64,000 nucleotides of DNA from CALFUK01 sp964450495 (GCA_964450495.1 CAYVFU010000001.1:62001-126000), one strand, 5' to 3'; shown: positions 1 through 9,134, numbered from the stretch's first letter. A program made the numbers and translations. The notes: a model not told the origin generated them from the sequence alone.

Positions 1-518
1 GAAAAACCATCATTACCCTCAGTGACCGTTGCTTGAGGTGTCACTCTAGCAAAATCACCAATTGCTCTTGCAACCGTAGGCAATACAGCGATTTGGGCCT
101 CATTAACAGTAGTCTCAGCACCTGTTCTGTTGCCATCAAAAATATCGCCTCGACTAGAAACGATTGCAATTTCTTCAAGTGTGACAGCAGCTTCTGACAT
201 TTGTGTGCTGATTCTGTACGTTTGACCAAGATCTAAGTAGACATTATTTCTAACTACATCTTCATAGCCAGTATAGCTAATAGTTACTGTGTAAGGTCCA
301 CCAACTCTCATGTTGGCAATACGTACATAACCATCTAGATCAGTAGTGTTACCGTAGAATGAACCTGTTGGTGTGTGAACAGCAGTGACATTAGCTCCAA
401 TCAATGGACTACCACTGTCATCAGTAATCCGTCCATTGATAGACGAACTCGTCACTCCTTGTGCATACATACCTGCTATGCAAAACAACATGCAGCATGC
501 AAGAATTAGTTTTTTCAT
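1..518 (-). CDS. Oar-like TonB-dependent receptor, N-terminal part (cut by window edge)
   Basis: This partial gene reads from an ATG at 518 off the left edge of the window; about 172 residues are visible. It opens with a signal peptide (MKKLILACCMLFCIAGMYAQ). A carboxypeptidase-regulatory-like beta-sandwich follows at about residues 25-110, with the typical INGRITDDSGSPLIGANV start and a DLDGYVRIANMRVGGPYTV core. The start of a plug-like region (ARAIGDFARVTPQATVTEGN) comes after that. This order is typical of Oar-type TonB-dependent outer-membrane receptors of Bacteroidota, which import large substrates or act in adhesion. The plug and barrel lie outside the window, so the substrate cannot be inferred. 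The gene is separated from dnaK by 289 bases and has its own upstream region. Confidence 0.8.
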   Translation of the reverse strand, partial: MKKLILACCMLFCIAGMYAQGVTSSSINGRITDDSGSPLIGANVTAVHTPTGSFYGNTTDLDGYVRIANMRVGGPYTVTISYTGYEDVVRNNVYLDLGQTYRISTQMSEAAVTLEEIAIVSSRGDIFDGNRTGAETTVNEAQIAVLPTVARAIGDFARVTPQATVTEGNDGF

Positions 519-743
519 GAATTTAAATTAAGCTGATTAGTATTGATTATAATTTATAATATAATATCCAGACTGAGGGATTTTCGAATCCTGCGATGCT
601 AAAAGTGTAGTTTCTTTATAATCAGTGACCTAAACCGATTGAGCCGCAAATATAATGAGTGAATACCATATGTTCTTAATATTGGTGAATAATTTATAGA
701 AAGTTAATTTAGAATTCACCTTAACACTTTGAGATAGCAGTCA

Positions 744-780
744 ATAAAAAAAGCCCTGAAAACAGTCATTTTCAGGGCAA
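744..780 (-). terminator. Rho-independent terminator of dnaK
   Basis: A perfect 10-bp stem (GCCCTGAAAA at 753-762 pairing with 769-778) has a 6-base loop. On the minus strand it is followed by seven T (746-752 on the plus strand are A). It lies 28 bases past the dnaK stop. The rest of the 519-807 gap shows nothing recognisable. Confidence 0.85.
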
Positions 781-807
781 CTTTTATGTACTAGATGTAA
801 TTAAACT

Positions 808-2730
808 CTAGCCTTTATCGTCTACTTCTTCAAATTCAACATCTGTGACTTCATCTTCTGAAGAACCAGTATCGTTAGCTCCAGCAGCAGTGTCCTGGGC
901 ACCTTGAGCTTCTGCACCACCTGCTTCTTGCTGAGCTGCGTATATTTCAGCACTAGCTGCTTGCCAAGCAGCATTCAATGCTTCCATTGCAGGATCGATT
1001 TTAGCAAGATCTTCTGTCTTGTGAGCCTCTTTAAGGTCAACAAGAGCCTTTTCTATTGCTTCCTTTTTATCAGCTGGCACCTTATCTCCGAATTCTGTAA
1101 CCTGCTTTTCTGTTTGGAAAATCAATGTATCAGCTGCATTCAGTTTGTCTGCTTTCTCTCTAGCAGCTTTGTCTGTTTCTGCATTTTCAGCAGCCTCAGC
1201 TTTCATTTTTGCGATTTCTTCATCAGATAAGCCTGTTGATGCTTCAATACGAATATTTTGCTCCTTGCCAGTGCCTTTATCTTTTGCAGATACACTCAAA
1301 ATACCATTAGCATCTATATCAAATGTCACTTCAATTTGTGGTAACCCTCTTGGCGCTGGTGGTATTCCGTCAAGGATAAACCGACCTACAGAACGATTGT
1401 CTCTAGCCATTGGTCTCTCGCCTTGGAGTATGTGAATTTCAACACTTGGCTGATTGTCACCTGCTGTACTGTATGTCTTCTGCTTTTTTGTTGGAATAGT
1501 AGAATTTGATTCTATGACAACATCATAAACACCACCCATTGTTTCTATACCAAGCGATAATGGAGTGACATCTAATAATAAGACATCTTGGACATCACCA
1601 CTCAATACACCTCCTTGGATGGATGCACCTACGGCAACAACTTCATCTGGATTCACACTTTTGTTTGGTTTTTTACCAAAAAACTCTTCTACCGCAGCTT
1701 GGATTCTTGGTATTCTTGTAGAACCACCAACTAATATGATTTCATCAATCTCATTCTTGGATAATCCAGCATCTTTCAATGCTTCTGCACAAGGCTTCAA
1801 TGTTCTTTGGACTAAATCATCAGCCAATTGTTCAAACTTTGAACGGCTCAATTTAAGTACTAAGTGCTTTGGCACGCCATCTACAGCAGTGATGTATGGA
1901 AGATTAATCTCTGTTTCTGTAGAAGAAGACAACTCAATTTTTGCTTTTTCTGCAGCATCTTTCAATCTCTGCAACGCCATAGGGTCTTTTCTTAAATCAA
2001 TATTTTCTTGATCTTTAAATGAAGAAGCCAACCAGTCAATGATGACTTGATCAAAATCATCTCCACCTAAATGCGTATCTCCATTGGTAGACTTCACCTC
2101 GAAGACTCCGTCTCCCAATTCAAGAATAGAAATATCGAAAGTACCACCACCCAAATCATATACCGCGATTGTTTGGTCTGCATTCTTTTTATCGAGTCCA
2201 TAAGCCAAAGCAGCTGCCGTAGGCTCATTAATAATACGTTTGACAACTAAGCCTGCTATCTCACCGGCTTCTTTAGTAGCTTGTCTTTGCGAATCATTGA
2301 AATAAGCGGGTACAGTCACAACAGCTTCGGTAACTTCAGTGCCTAGAAAATCTTCAGCAGTTTTCTTCATTTTTTGAAGGATCATTGCTGATAATTCTTG
2401 AGGTGTATATTTTCTACCATCAATTTCAACTCTGACAGTATCATTATCGCCTTTGACGACTTTATATGCAGATTTTGAAATCTCATTTGACGCTTCTGAA
2501 AATCTGTCTCCCATATATCTTTTGATAGAAGAGATTGTCCGCGTCGGATTTGTAATTGCTTGTCTTTTAGCTGGATCACCGATCTTACGTTCTCCATTAT
2601 CTAAAAATGCAACAACAGATGGTGTCGTCCTTCTGCCTTCATCATTAGGTATGACAACTGGTTCGTTACCTTCCATTACAGCGACACAGGAGTTTGTGGT
2701 TCCCAAGTCAATGCCTATTATTTTACTCAT
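808..2730 (-). CDS. dnaK: Chaperone DnaK (Hsp70)
   Basis: Cytosolic ATP-dependent chaperone that binds unfolded segments and works with DnaJ and GrpE. The 640-residue length is normal. The N-terminal ATPase signature IIGIDLGTTNSCVAV, the phosphate loop IAVYDLGGGTFDISIL at about 190-205 and the VGGSTRIPRIQ motif at about 335-347 are all present. The substrate-binding beta domain follows (VLLLDVTPLSLGIETMGG), then the helical lid, and the protein ends in the acidic EDEVTDVEFEEVDDK tail typical of DnaK. dnaJ and grpE are not adjacent. The gene is monocistronic, with its own terminator at 744-780. No CIRCE-type inverted repeat was seen upstream. Confidence 0.98.
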   Translation of the reverse strand: MSKIIGIDLGTTNSCVAVMEGNEPVVIPNDEGRRTTPSVVAFLDNGERKIGDPAKRQAITNPTRTISSIKRYMGDRFSEASNEISKSAYKVVKGDNDTVRVEIDGRKYTPQELSAMILQKMKKTAEDFLGTEVTEAVVTVPAYFNDSQRQATKEAGEIAGLVVKRIINEPTAAALAYGLDKKNADQTIAVYDLGGGTFDISILELGDGVFEVKSTNGDTHLGGDDFDQVIIDWLASSFKDQENIDLRKDPMALQRLKDAAEKAKIELSSSTETEINLPYITAVDGVPKHLVLKLSRSKFEQLADDLVQRTLKPCAEALKDAGLSKNEIDEIILVGGSTRIPRIQAAVEEFFGKKPNKSVNPDEVVAVGASIQGGVLSGDVQDVLLLDVTPLSLGIETMGGVYDVVIESNSTIPTKKQKTYSTAGDNQPSVEIHILQGERPMARDNRSVGRFILDGIPPAPRGLPQIEVTFDIDANGILSVSAKDKGTGKEQNIRIEASTGLSDEEIAKMKAEAAENAETDKAAREKADKLNAADTLIFQTEKQVTEFGDKVPADKKEAIEKALVDLKEAHKTEDLAKIDPAMEALNAAWQAASAEIYAAQQEAGGAEAQGAQDTAAGANDTGSSEDEVTDVEFEEVDDKG

Positions 2731-3127
2731 GTAAGTGAATTTTCTGATTAATAACTAATGCATGTATGTCAATCCATGTGCCATTCAGTTACCATACCGG
2801 ATATATGCCAAAAAGACCATTTCGACTGACACGGCATCGCGATTTGTCTACAATCTGACTGACAAAATGACTGAGGTTGCAGTTTTTTTGCGGCGATTGG
2901 ATCATTAGTGCTGTAATAATCAATACAAAATGCGTAAGTATCAAAAAGTCAGCTGAACAAACTCCTGCTATAGCAATGACACCGAGTAAGATCACAAGCT
3001 GTGAACAATTTTGCTAGTAATTATCCAATTCTCATGCATTTAGTACTTTGTTATATGTTTGTAAAAGCCTTTATAGCTTTTTGCACTCTATACAAAAGAA
3101 CATACATTGCAGCTCTAAATTGTAAAC
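2731..3127. other. Divergent intergenic region dnaK / panB
   Basis: About 400 bases between divergent genes, so it should hold both promoters. On the plus strand, TATGTTTG at 3054-3061 matches the Bacteroidota -7 element TAnnTTTG, 66 bases before the panB ATG. A well-spaced -33 TTG was not found, so the promoter call is weak. Short open frames here (2789-2995 minus, 3001-3198 plus) show no homology-like features and were not accepted as genes. Confidence 0.35.
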
Positions 3128-3946
3128 ATGTCAACGGCAAAAAAACAAGTCAAAAGAGTTACGACCCATACGCTCAAGAAGATGAAGCAAAATGGTGAGA
3201 AAATCGCTATGCTTACAGCATATGATTTCTCCTTGGGTCAAATTGTAGATGCTGCAGGCATAGACATTATCTTAGTGGGAGATTCTGCGTCTAATGTGAT
3301 GGCTGGTCATGAGACCACCTTACCCATTACTTTGGACCAAATGATTTATCATGCCCAATCTGTAATACGAGGAATAAAGAGAGCCTTAGTCGTCGTTGAT
3401 CTTCCATTTGGTACTTATCAGGGTAACTCATTGAAAGCCCTCGAATCGGCCATTCGGATTATGAAGGAATCTGGAGCTCATGCCGTAAAATTAGAAGGCG
3501 GCGAAGAAATAGCTGAATCCATCTCTCGAATTTTATCAGCAGGAATTCCAGTCATGGGACACCTTGGATTAACACCTCAGTCCATTTATAAATTTGGCAC
3601 GTATAAGGTAAGAGCCAAAGAAGACGAAGAAGCGAATAAGCTTCTTAAAGATGCAAAGTTATTGGATGACATAGGCTGCTTCGGTGTTGTGCTTGAAAAG
3701 ATACCTGCTATGTTATCCAAGGAAGTATCAGAATCGATAAGCATGCCAACTATAGGCATCGGTGGTGGACCACATTGTGATGGTCAAGTCTTAGTGCTTC
3801 ACGATGTGATTGGTCTCACCAAAGAATTCAATCCAAGATTTTTGCGTCGCTACTTAAACCTATATGAAGAAATTAAAGGAGCTACCGAAAGATATATTGA
3901 AGATGTGAAATCAGGTGATTTTCCAAATGAAAGTGAGCAGTACTAA
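3128..3946 (+). CDS. panB: 3-methyl-2-oxobutanoate hydroxymethyltransferase
   Basis: First committed step of pantothenate/CoA synthesis: transfers a hydroxymethyl group from 5,10-methylene-THF to 2-oxoisovalerate, giving ketopantoate. The 272 residues form one TIM-barrel enzyme of normal length. Mg2+ ligands expected for PanB are visible: Asp52 in LVGDSASN, Asp91 in VVVDLPFG and Glu123 in VKLEGG. The G-H-L-G-LTPQ motif at about 144-151 and IGIGGGP at about 216-222 are also conserved. The stop codon overlaps the ATG of mltG by one base (TAATG), so the two genes are translationally coupled. The start at 3128 is chosen because MSTAKKQVKR matches the usual short N-terminus before the barrel. Confidence 0.96.
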   Translation: MSTAKKQVKRVTTHTLKKMKQNGEKIAMLTAYDFSLGQIVDAAGIDIILVGDSASNVMAGHETTLPITLDQMIYHAQSVIRGIKRALVVVDLPFGTYQGNSLKALESAIRIMKESGAHAVKLEGGEEIAESISRILSAGIPVMGHLGLTPQSIYKFGTYKVRAKEDEEANKLLKDAKLLDDIGCFGVVLEKIPAMLSKEVSESISMPTIGIGGGPHCDGQVLVLHDVIGLTKEFNPRFLRRYLNLYEEIKGATERYIEDVKSGDFPNESEQY

Positions 3947-4980
3947 TGAGGCGTATACTTTCAATTGCATTTTTGCTCATTCTACTTACTGGGCTATTTG
4001 TTGCATTCACCCTTTACAAATCGATTTACACTCCAAACATCAATCAAGACAAAGAAGATCTATTACTTGAAATTCCATCGGAGTCTTCTTTCCAAGATGT
4101 TTATTCGATATTAAGAAAAGGAAATTATTTAGTCGATAGCCTGTCCTTTTACCGTGTTGCAACGCTAATGAAGTATGTCAAAGATGATGTGCCGTCTGGG
4201 AAATACCAACTTCTGCCTACATGGAATAATCGAGAGCTGATAGGCAATTTACGCTCAGGCAACCAAATCCCTGTAAAAGTCACTTTCAACAATCTTCGTA
4301 CTGTAGAAGAACTTGCGGGAAAGATAAGTTACTATATGGAAATGGATTCTCTTGATATATTGCAATCCCTAAAACAAGAAGAGAAGCTAAAAGAATTAGG
4401 CCTCAATAAGGACAACATATTGAGCTTGTTTATACCAAACACTTATAACCTGTACTGGAATGAAGATGTTGACAAGTTACTTTCCAGAATGAAAAATGAA
4501 AATGAGAAATTTTGGGCAAGCAATGATAGATTGGCAAAAGCTGAGGCTCTCGGTCTTACCAAAGAAGAAGTCTATACGCTTGCATCTATTGTTGAAAAGG
4601 AATCACTTCGAAATGATGAAAAACCAATAATTGCAGGCGTTTATCTAAACCGACTCAAAAGAGGAATGATGTTACAAGCAGATCCTACAGTTGTATTTGC
4701 TGTAGGAGATTTCTCAATCAGAAGAGTACTAAAAAAGCACCTCGCATTCGAATCCCCTTACAATACATATAAAAATACTGGTCTACCACCTGGTCCCATT
4801 TATATGCCCTCTATTAAAAGTATTGATGCTGTACTTTCGCCACAAGAACACAGTTACCTATATTTTTGCGCAAAGCCCGGTTACAACTCTGAGCACTTGT
4901 TTGCAAAGACCGTACGCGAGCATGAGCGCAATGCTGATAAATATAGAAGCTGGTTGAATAAAGAGAGGATTAAGAAGTAA
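3946..4980 (+). CDS. mltG: Endolytic murein transglycosylase MltG (YceG-like)
   Basis: Membrane-anchored enzyme that cuts nascent peptidoglycan strands and limits glycan chain length. The 344 residues start with one membrane segment (about 5-23). A LysM-like region and the YceG catalytic domain follow. The catalytic glutamate is expected at Glu217 in TLASIVEKES, and the downstream LQADPTVVFAVG motif is intact, as is the YNTYKNTGLPPGPI signature at about 273-286. It overlaps panB by one base, so it is probably co-expressed with it. A weak hairpin lies just after the stop (ACCTGC 4987-4992 with GCAGGT 5003-5008) without a T-run. Confidence 0.95.
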   Translation: MRRILSIAFLLILLTGLFVAFTLYKSIYTPNINQDKEDLLLEIPSESSFQDVYSILRKGNYLVDSLSFYRVATLMKYVKDDVPSGKYQLLPTWNNRELIGNLRSGNQIPVKVTFNNLRTVEELAGKISYYMEMDSLDILQSLKQEEKLKELGLNKDNILSLFIPNTYNLYWNEDVDKLLSRMKNENEKFWASNDRLAKAEALGLTKEEVYTLASIVEKESLRNDEKPIIAGVYLNRLKRGMMLQADPTVVFAVGDFSIRRVLKKHLAFESPYNTYKNTGLPPGPIYMPSIKSIDAVLSPQEHSYLYFCAKPGYNSEHLFAKTVREHERNADKYRSWLNKERIKK

Positions 4981-5013
4981 TTTTGAACCTGCCTGTTTAC
5001 AAGCAGGTATTTA

Positions 5014-6339
5014 ATGCTACCTAGAGTGGCTTCTTCAATGAGTCAATCATCTATTTTTATATCTCCCAAACAATGGCCATTCTTTTACGGTTGGATCATA
5101 TTGATAGTAGGATCTATCGGTCTTCTAATGAGTGCACCAGGTCAAACTATTGGTGTGTCAGCGTTTACAGATAGTTTGATCGATGTGCTTTCTCTTAGTA
5201 GAGACGAACTTAGTTTGGCATACATGGGAGGTACCATGATCAGTGCCATCATGCTGACCAAAGCAGGACAATTTTACGATCGATTTGGTGCAATGAAAAC
5301 TGGATTATTTGCTTGCCTAGGTTTAGGACTTGCACTTTTCTATTTAAGTCAGGTAGCCAAGATCAAGGAACTACTCAGTCAATCTACTATAAGCACCATG
5401 ATACTGTTGTTGCTTGGTTTTGTTTGCATTCGTTTTTTTGGGCAAGGCGTATTAACGCTTACATGTCGGACGATGATCGTCAAGTGGTTTGAGCAGAAAA
5501 GAGGTCTAGCTGTAGGGATACTAGGTATTGCTTCGGCGTACGGATTTTCTATGGCACCAATTGGATTTGATTCTCTTATTAATAGCTTAGATTGGTCAGG
5601 CGCTTGGATAGTATTGTCATTAATCATAGGATTGATATTCCCCATTATTATTCTATTCTTTTTTAAAGATGAACCAGAGAAATATGGATTAGTACCCGAT
5701 GGACTATTATCAAAAACTGCGAAGAATAAGGTAAATAAGTTTCCGGTTCATAAAGAATTTACACTACGAGAAACAAGACGAAACTATAGCTTTTGGGTCT
5801 TGTGTGGCTATCCTGCCATGTTTGGCCTATTTGTGACAGGATTCACTTTTCATGTTGTTTCTATATTTGCAGAACAAGGTCTTGGCAGAATTAATGCCAT
5901 TCATATTTTTCAACCTATCGCTATAGTTTCCATTGCGTCTACTATAGTTTGCAGTTTGATCAGTGACCACGTGAAAATTAAATATTTGGCATTTTACTTT
6001 GGGGTTGCATTCGTACTGGCAATTATAGGTGTCCTCTATTTATCTGAAGATGGGTTCTTTTATTGGCTACTAATTCTAGCTTATGGTGCTACTACCGGGA
6101 TTGGATCCATGTTTGCCTCCCTATTCCTACCTCGTTTTTTTGGGCGAGAACATTTGGGTGCAATCACAGGACAGGCTATGACTTTATTTGTTTTTTCTAG
6201 TGCAATTGGGCCTATATTATTTAGTCAGTCATTGTCTCTTACTGGAAATTACAATGCCGCTTCTTATGTATGTGGAATGATTGTATTTGCTTTATTAATT
6301 GCAACGATCTTTACGCATAATCCGCAGAAAAAGATGTGA
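5014..6339 (+). CDS. MFS transporter, oxalate/monocarboxylate-like
   Basis: Inner-membrane major facilitator carrier of 441 residues with about 12 hydrophobic segments. The first half holds a GAMKTGLFACLGLGLAL loop-2 type region and RMIVKWFEQKRGLAVGI-like motifs (CRTMIVKWFEQKRGLA at about 150-165). The second half includes LPRFFGREHLGAITGQAMTLFV. This pattern is common in Bacteroidota carriers annotated as monocarboxylate or oxalate:formate antiporter-like, but the substrate cannot be read from sequence. An alternative start is the internal ATG at 5038 (MSQSS). It follows mltG by 33 bases and could be co-transcribed. It is not related to the alginate carrier at 9229-10551. Confidence 0.85.
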   Translation: MLPRVASSMSQSSIFISPKQWPFFYGWIILIVGSIGLLMSAPGQTIGVSAFTDSLIDVLSLSRDELSLAYMGGTMISAIMLTKAGQFYDRFGAMKTGLFACLGLGLALFYLSQVAKIKELLSQSTISTMILLLLGFVCIRFFGQGVLTLTCRTMIVKWFEQKRGLAVGILGIASAYGFSMAPIGFDSLINSLDWSGAWIVLSLIIGLIFPIIILFFFKDEPEKYGLVPDGLLSKTAKNKVNKFPVHKEFTLRETRRNYSFWVLCGYPAMFGLFVTGFTFHVVSIFAEQGLGRINAIHIFQPIAIVSIASTIVCSLISDHVKIKYLAFYFGVAFVLAIIGVLYLSEDGFFYWLLILAYGATTGIGSMFASLFLPRFFGREHLGAITGQAMTLFVFSSAIGPILFSQSLSLTGNYNAASYVCGMIVFALLIATIFTHNPQKKM

Positions 6340-6433
6340 TGTATTGGGTCTGTTTAATTAGTTATTATAGGGGGGATCCAAACAAAACGACGTGGCTGTC
6401 TAGGTCTGAAGTTTTACTTTTTAAGTTTGTTGA

Positions 6434-6470
6434 ATAAAAAATGTGCTGCTCTCTGGAGACCAGCACATTC
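6434..6470 (-). terminator. Terminator of the alginate catabolic operon
   Basis: Inverted repeat ATGTGCTG (6441-6448) / CAGCACAT (6461-6468), extended inward by TCTC/GAGA with one mismatch and a two-base loop. On the minus strand it is followed by a run of six T. It lies about 60 bases after kdgK and separates that operon from the convergent MFS gene. Confidence 0.85.
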
Positions 6471-6526
6471 GTATTCTTTTTTATTTCCACTCTTGGGCGT
6501 TACCGTGCCAAGTGAATTAATACATT

Positions 6527-7564
6527 TTACCTAGACACTCTACCACTTGCATCTCCAGACATCAACTTCTCTACTTCTGGAACAGACACCAAGTTGGAAT
6601 CGCCTTTAATGGTGTGTTTCAAACATGAAGCAGCAACAGCAAAATTTAAGGCCTTTTGATCGTCTTCATAATTTAACAAACCATAAATCAACCCTCCCAT
6701 AAAACTATCACCTCCTCCAACTCGGTCAACGATATGTGTCATTTGATACGTAGGCGCTTCGAACAAGGTATTCCCGTCATACAACACACCGGACCATGTA
6801 TTATGTGAAGCACTAATCGAACCTCTAAGCGTCGTGATCACTTTCTTAGCTCGAGGAAACATTTTCATCAATTGCTGAAGAACTGATAAATAAGATTTAC
6901 CATCAACTTCTCCCCCACCATGCGTGACATCAACATTTTCTGGATGTAAACCAAAGTGCTTTTCAGCATCTTCTTCATTGCCTAAAATAACATCGCATCC
7001 AGCTACTAAATCAGGCATCACTTCACCAGGTTCTTTACCATATTTCCACAATTTCTTTCTATAATTTAAATCTGTGGAAACAGTGACGCCCATTCTATTT
7101 GCTGCTTGAATTGCTTCGAGACATGCATCTGCTGCACCTTGAGAGATGGCAGGTGTGATGCCTGTCCAATGAAACCAATCTGCATCTTTCAAGACTTCAT
7201 CCCAATCAACCATACCAGCTTGGATCGAGGCCATGCCTGAGTACGCTCTATCATAAATGACTTTACTCCCTCTACTTACTGCTCCGGTTTCCAAGAAATA
7301 GATACCAAGACGTTCTCCGCCTCTCACGACATAATTTGTATCGACACCTCTTTTTCTTAATTCCATAATCGCACATTCTCCAATATCATTTTGAGGTATG
7401 CGTGAAACAAAACAACTGTTCAATCCGTAATTAGCCAAGGAAACAGAAACATTACTTTCCCCTCCTCCATATACGACATCAAAGTGATACGTCTGAGAAA
7501 ATCTTTTGAAACCCGGTGGGCTCAATCTCAACATAATTTCGCCAAATGTTACAACCTTTTTCAT
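6527..7564 (-). CDS. kdgK: 2-dehydro-3-deoxygluconokinase (KDG kinase)
   Basis: PfkB-family sugar kinase expected to phosphorylate KDG (2-keto-3-deoxygluconate) to KDPG, the last step before KDPG aldolase in alginate or pectin breakdown. The 345 residues include the N-terminal GGGESNVSVSLA substrate motif (33-44) and the C-terminal PfkB signature DRVGGGDSFMGG (280-291), with Asp286 as expected catalytic base. It is slightly longer than typical KdgK (about 310-340). It is the last gene of the PL17-kdgF-MFS-SDR-kdgK run, 19 bases after the SDR stop, and is followed by a strong terminator. Context makes the KDG role very likely. No eda gene follows it in this window. Confidence 0.93.
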   Translation of the reverse strand: MKKVVTFGEIMLRLSPPGFKRFSQTYHFDVVYGGGESNVSVSLANYGLNSCFVSRIPQNDIGECAIMELRKRGVDTNYVVRGGERLGIYFLETGAVSRGSKVIYDRAYSGMASIQAGMVDWDEVLKDADWFHWTGITPAISQGAADACLEAIQAANRMGVTVSTDLNYRKKLWKYGKEPGEVMPDLVAGCDVILGNEEDAEKHFGLHPENVDVTHGGGEVDGKSYLSVLQQLMKMFPRAKKVITTLRGSISASHNTWSGVLYDGNTLFEAPTYQMTHIVDRVGGGDSFMGGLIYGLLNYEDDQKALNFAVAASCLKHTIKGDSNLVSVPEVEKLMSGDASGRVSR

Positions 7565-7583
7565 ATGCTTACGCTATTGTTTT

Positions 7584-8339
7584 TTAAGAGAATGCTAATC
7601 CTCCATTGATATCAAAATTTGCTCCAGTGACAAATGAGCTCTTATCAGATGCAAGGTAAGTGACTAAGTCAGCGACCTCTTCAGCGCTTCCCTCTCTTCT
7701 CACTGGCGTTTTGCCTGCTACAATTTTACGTACTTCATCTTTGGTAAAGTCATCATGAAACTTAGTACCAATCAGACCTGGACAAAGAGCATTGACTCTG
7801 ATTCCTCGTGGTCCAAGTTCTTTGGCCATAGCTCTCGTAAATGTGGTGACAGCTCCTTTAGAAGAAGCGTATAATGCTGATCCACCACCGCCTCCATCTC
7901 TCGCGGCTAGCGAAGATAAATTGATGATAGAACTGCCTTTGCCCATCAAAGGCGCGAAGGCTTGCATCGTGAAAACTGTGCCTTTAAAGTTTACATCCAT
8001 GACAAGATTGTAAAAGTCTTCATCAAACTCCTGCAATGTTTTACGTGCAAAAAGACCTCCAGCGTTGTTAACGAGAATATGGACTTTTTTGCCAAATTCC
8101 TTTGTTGTTTTTGTCTTCAAACTTTTGATGCCTTTGGCAGTAGAGATATCAGCTTTTACAGCAATAGCTTTGCCTTTAAACGACTTGATTTCTTCTAATG
8201 TCTGCTTTGCCCCTGATCTGGAACTATTGTAATTCACAACTACTTTAGCACCTTCTTTGGCTAATTGTACCGAAATGGCTCTCCCGATATCTCTTGCACC
8301 TCCAGTAACTACAGCTACTTTCCCTTTAAATTGTTTCAT
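7584..8339 (-). CDS. Second SDR module, probably an independent gene
   Basis: ATG at 8339 starts a complete 251-residue SDR (MKQFKGKVAVVTGGARDIGR). It has a Rossmann glycine motif, NNAGG, a catalytic Ser in NLSSLA, YASSK and the C-terminal INGGLAFS. This is the normal length of an SDR and a natural start, so it may be translated on its own even if the upstream frame really reads through. It is the SDR closest to kdgK. It is entered separately because the joined frame may be a mutation or sequencing artefact. Confidence 0.65.
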   Translation of the reverse strand: MKQFKGKVAVVTGGARDIGRAISVQLAKEGAKVVVNYNSSRSGAKQTLEEIKSFKGKAIAVKADISTAKGIKSLKTKTTKEFGKKVHILVNNAGGLFARKTLQEFDEDFYNLVMDVNFKGTVFTMQAFAPLMGKGSSIINLSSLAARDGGGGGSALYASSKGAVTTFTRAMAKELGPRGIRVNALCPGLIGTKFHDDFTKDEVRKIVAGKTPVRREGSAEEVADLVTYLASDKSSFVTGANFDINGGLAFS

Positions 8340-9134
8340 ATGATATATTAAAATTTTTTTTTTAAAAATTAAAAAACCTACGGCTTGTCCTCCACCAACT
8401 TTATTGTTTTCAGCTGTCAGTAATGAAGCATCTTTACTGGCTAATAAACCCACGACTCCAGCTACATCTTCTGGTTGACCAAGTCTCTTAAGCATAATAT
8501 TATTTGCCCATGATTTAAACACCTCAGGCTTTGTAGATTTTATTCCTATGTGGAAATCTGTATCAATCGTACCAGGAGATACTGCATTAACTCGAATGCC
8601 ATATTCTGCAAGATCTTTAGCTAATGCTCTCGTAATGGTATGAACTGCCGCTTTGGAGGTTCCATACATTCCTGCACCTGGTCCACCTGCATTCCATCCT
8701 GCATTAGAGGTATAGTTAATTATTGTAGGATTATCCCCTTTCTTGAGATATGGTATTGCTGCTCTAGAAGCAAAAAATACAGAGTCTAAATTCAGAGCCA
8801 TAACAAAACGGTAAAATTCAGTGGTCATCTCTTCAAATCTAGATCGACCTCCTAAGCCACCAGCATTGTTTACCAATACATCAATCCTACCATATTTATC
8901 ACCTATTTTCTTGATATTTTCTGTAACTGCATCCTCTTTAGTGACATCAAAGCCACAGTACTCTGCTGTTATACCTTCTGCAATTAATTCTTTGACTCTT
9001 TCAGCTCCTTGCTCATGCTCGATGCCATTAATAACAACAGTAAATCCGTCTTGTCCTAATCTTTTTGCCACTGCTAAACCGATGCCTGCTGTAGCTCCAG
9101 TAATAATAGCAACTTTACCATTTGATGTACTCAT
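7584..9134 (-). CDS. Tandem short-chain dehydrogenases in one reading frame (DEH reductase candidates)
   Basis: One uninterrupted frame of 516 residues encodes two complete classical SDRs. Module A (1 to about 253) has TGATAGIG, NNAGG, a Ser in YTSNAG and the YGTSK catalytic pair. It ends in GGGQAVGF, which is how a stand-alone SDR normally finishes. A lysine/isoleucine-rich stretch (LIFKKKILIYH) then runs into module B, which starts with its own Met at residue 266. Alginate loci need an NAD(P)H-dependent SDR to reduce DEH to KDG, and either or both modules could do this. The frame is probably two genes joined by one extra base in a T6 run (plus-strand A6 at 8371-8376); with T5 the codons would read GGT TTT TAA. 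Cofactor preference cannot be judged. Confidence 0.8.
   Translation of the reverse strand: MSTSNGKVAIITGATAGIGLAVAKRLGQDGFTVVINGIEHEQGAERVKELIAEGITAEYCGFDVTKEDAVTENIKKIGDKYGRIDVLVNNAGGLGGRSRFEEMTTEFYRFVMALNLDSVFFASRAAIPYLKKGDNPTIINYTSNAGWNAGGPGAGMYGTSKAAVHTITRALAKDLAEYGIRVNAVSPGTIDTDFHIGIKSTKPEVFKSWANNIMLKRLGQPEDVAGVVGLLASKDASLLTAENNKVGGGQAVGFLIFKKKILIYHMKQFKGKVAVVTGGARDIGRAISVQLAKEGAKVVVNYNSSRSGAKQTLEEIKSFKGKAIAVKADISTAKGIKSLKTKTTKEFGKKVHILVNNAGGLFARKTLQEFDEDFYNLVMDVNFKGTVFTMQAFAPLMGKGSSIINLSSLAARDGGGGGSALYASSKGAVTTFTRAMAKELGPRGIRVNALCPGLIGTKFHDDFTKDEVRKIVAGKTPVRREGSAEEVADLVTYLASDKSSFVTGANFDINGGLAFS
8351..8378 (-). other. Homopolymer-rich SDR-SDR junction (possible frameshift site)
   Basis: On the plus strand a T10 run (8354-8363) and an A6 run (8371-8376) sit between the end of the first SDR fold and the ATG of the second. 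Removing one base from the A6 run would create an in-frame TAA directly after GGGQAVGF. The junction therefore has the features expected of an indel, biological or technical. Confidence 0.6.

Noticed and set aside
904..2011. Long plus-strand frames inside dnaK
   Set aside because: Shadow frames opposite a highly conserved gene; no independent support.
2789..2995. 68-codon minus-strand frame with a hydrophobic start upstream of dnaK
   Set aside because: No recognised features, AT-rich promoter region, no conserved context; treated as chance.
3001..3198. 65-codon plus-strand frame overlapping the panB start
   Set aside because: Overlaps the well-supported panB N-terminus in another frame.
4987..5008. 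Hairpin ACCTGC/GCAGGT between mltG and the MFS gene as terminator
   Set aside because: Only a 6-bp stem, 10-base loop and no T-run; not enough for a terminator call.
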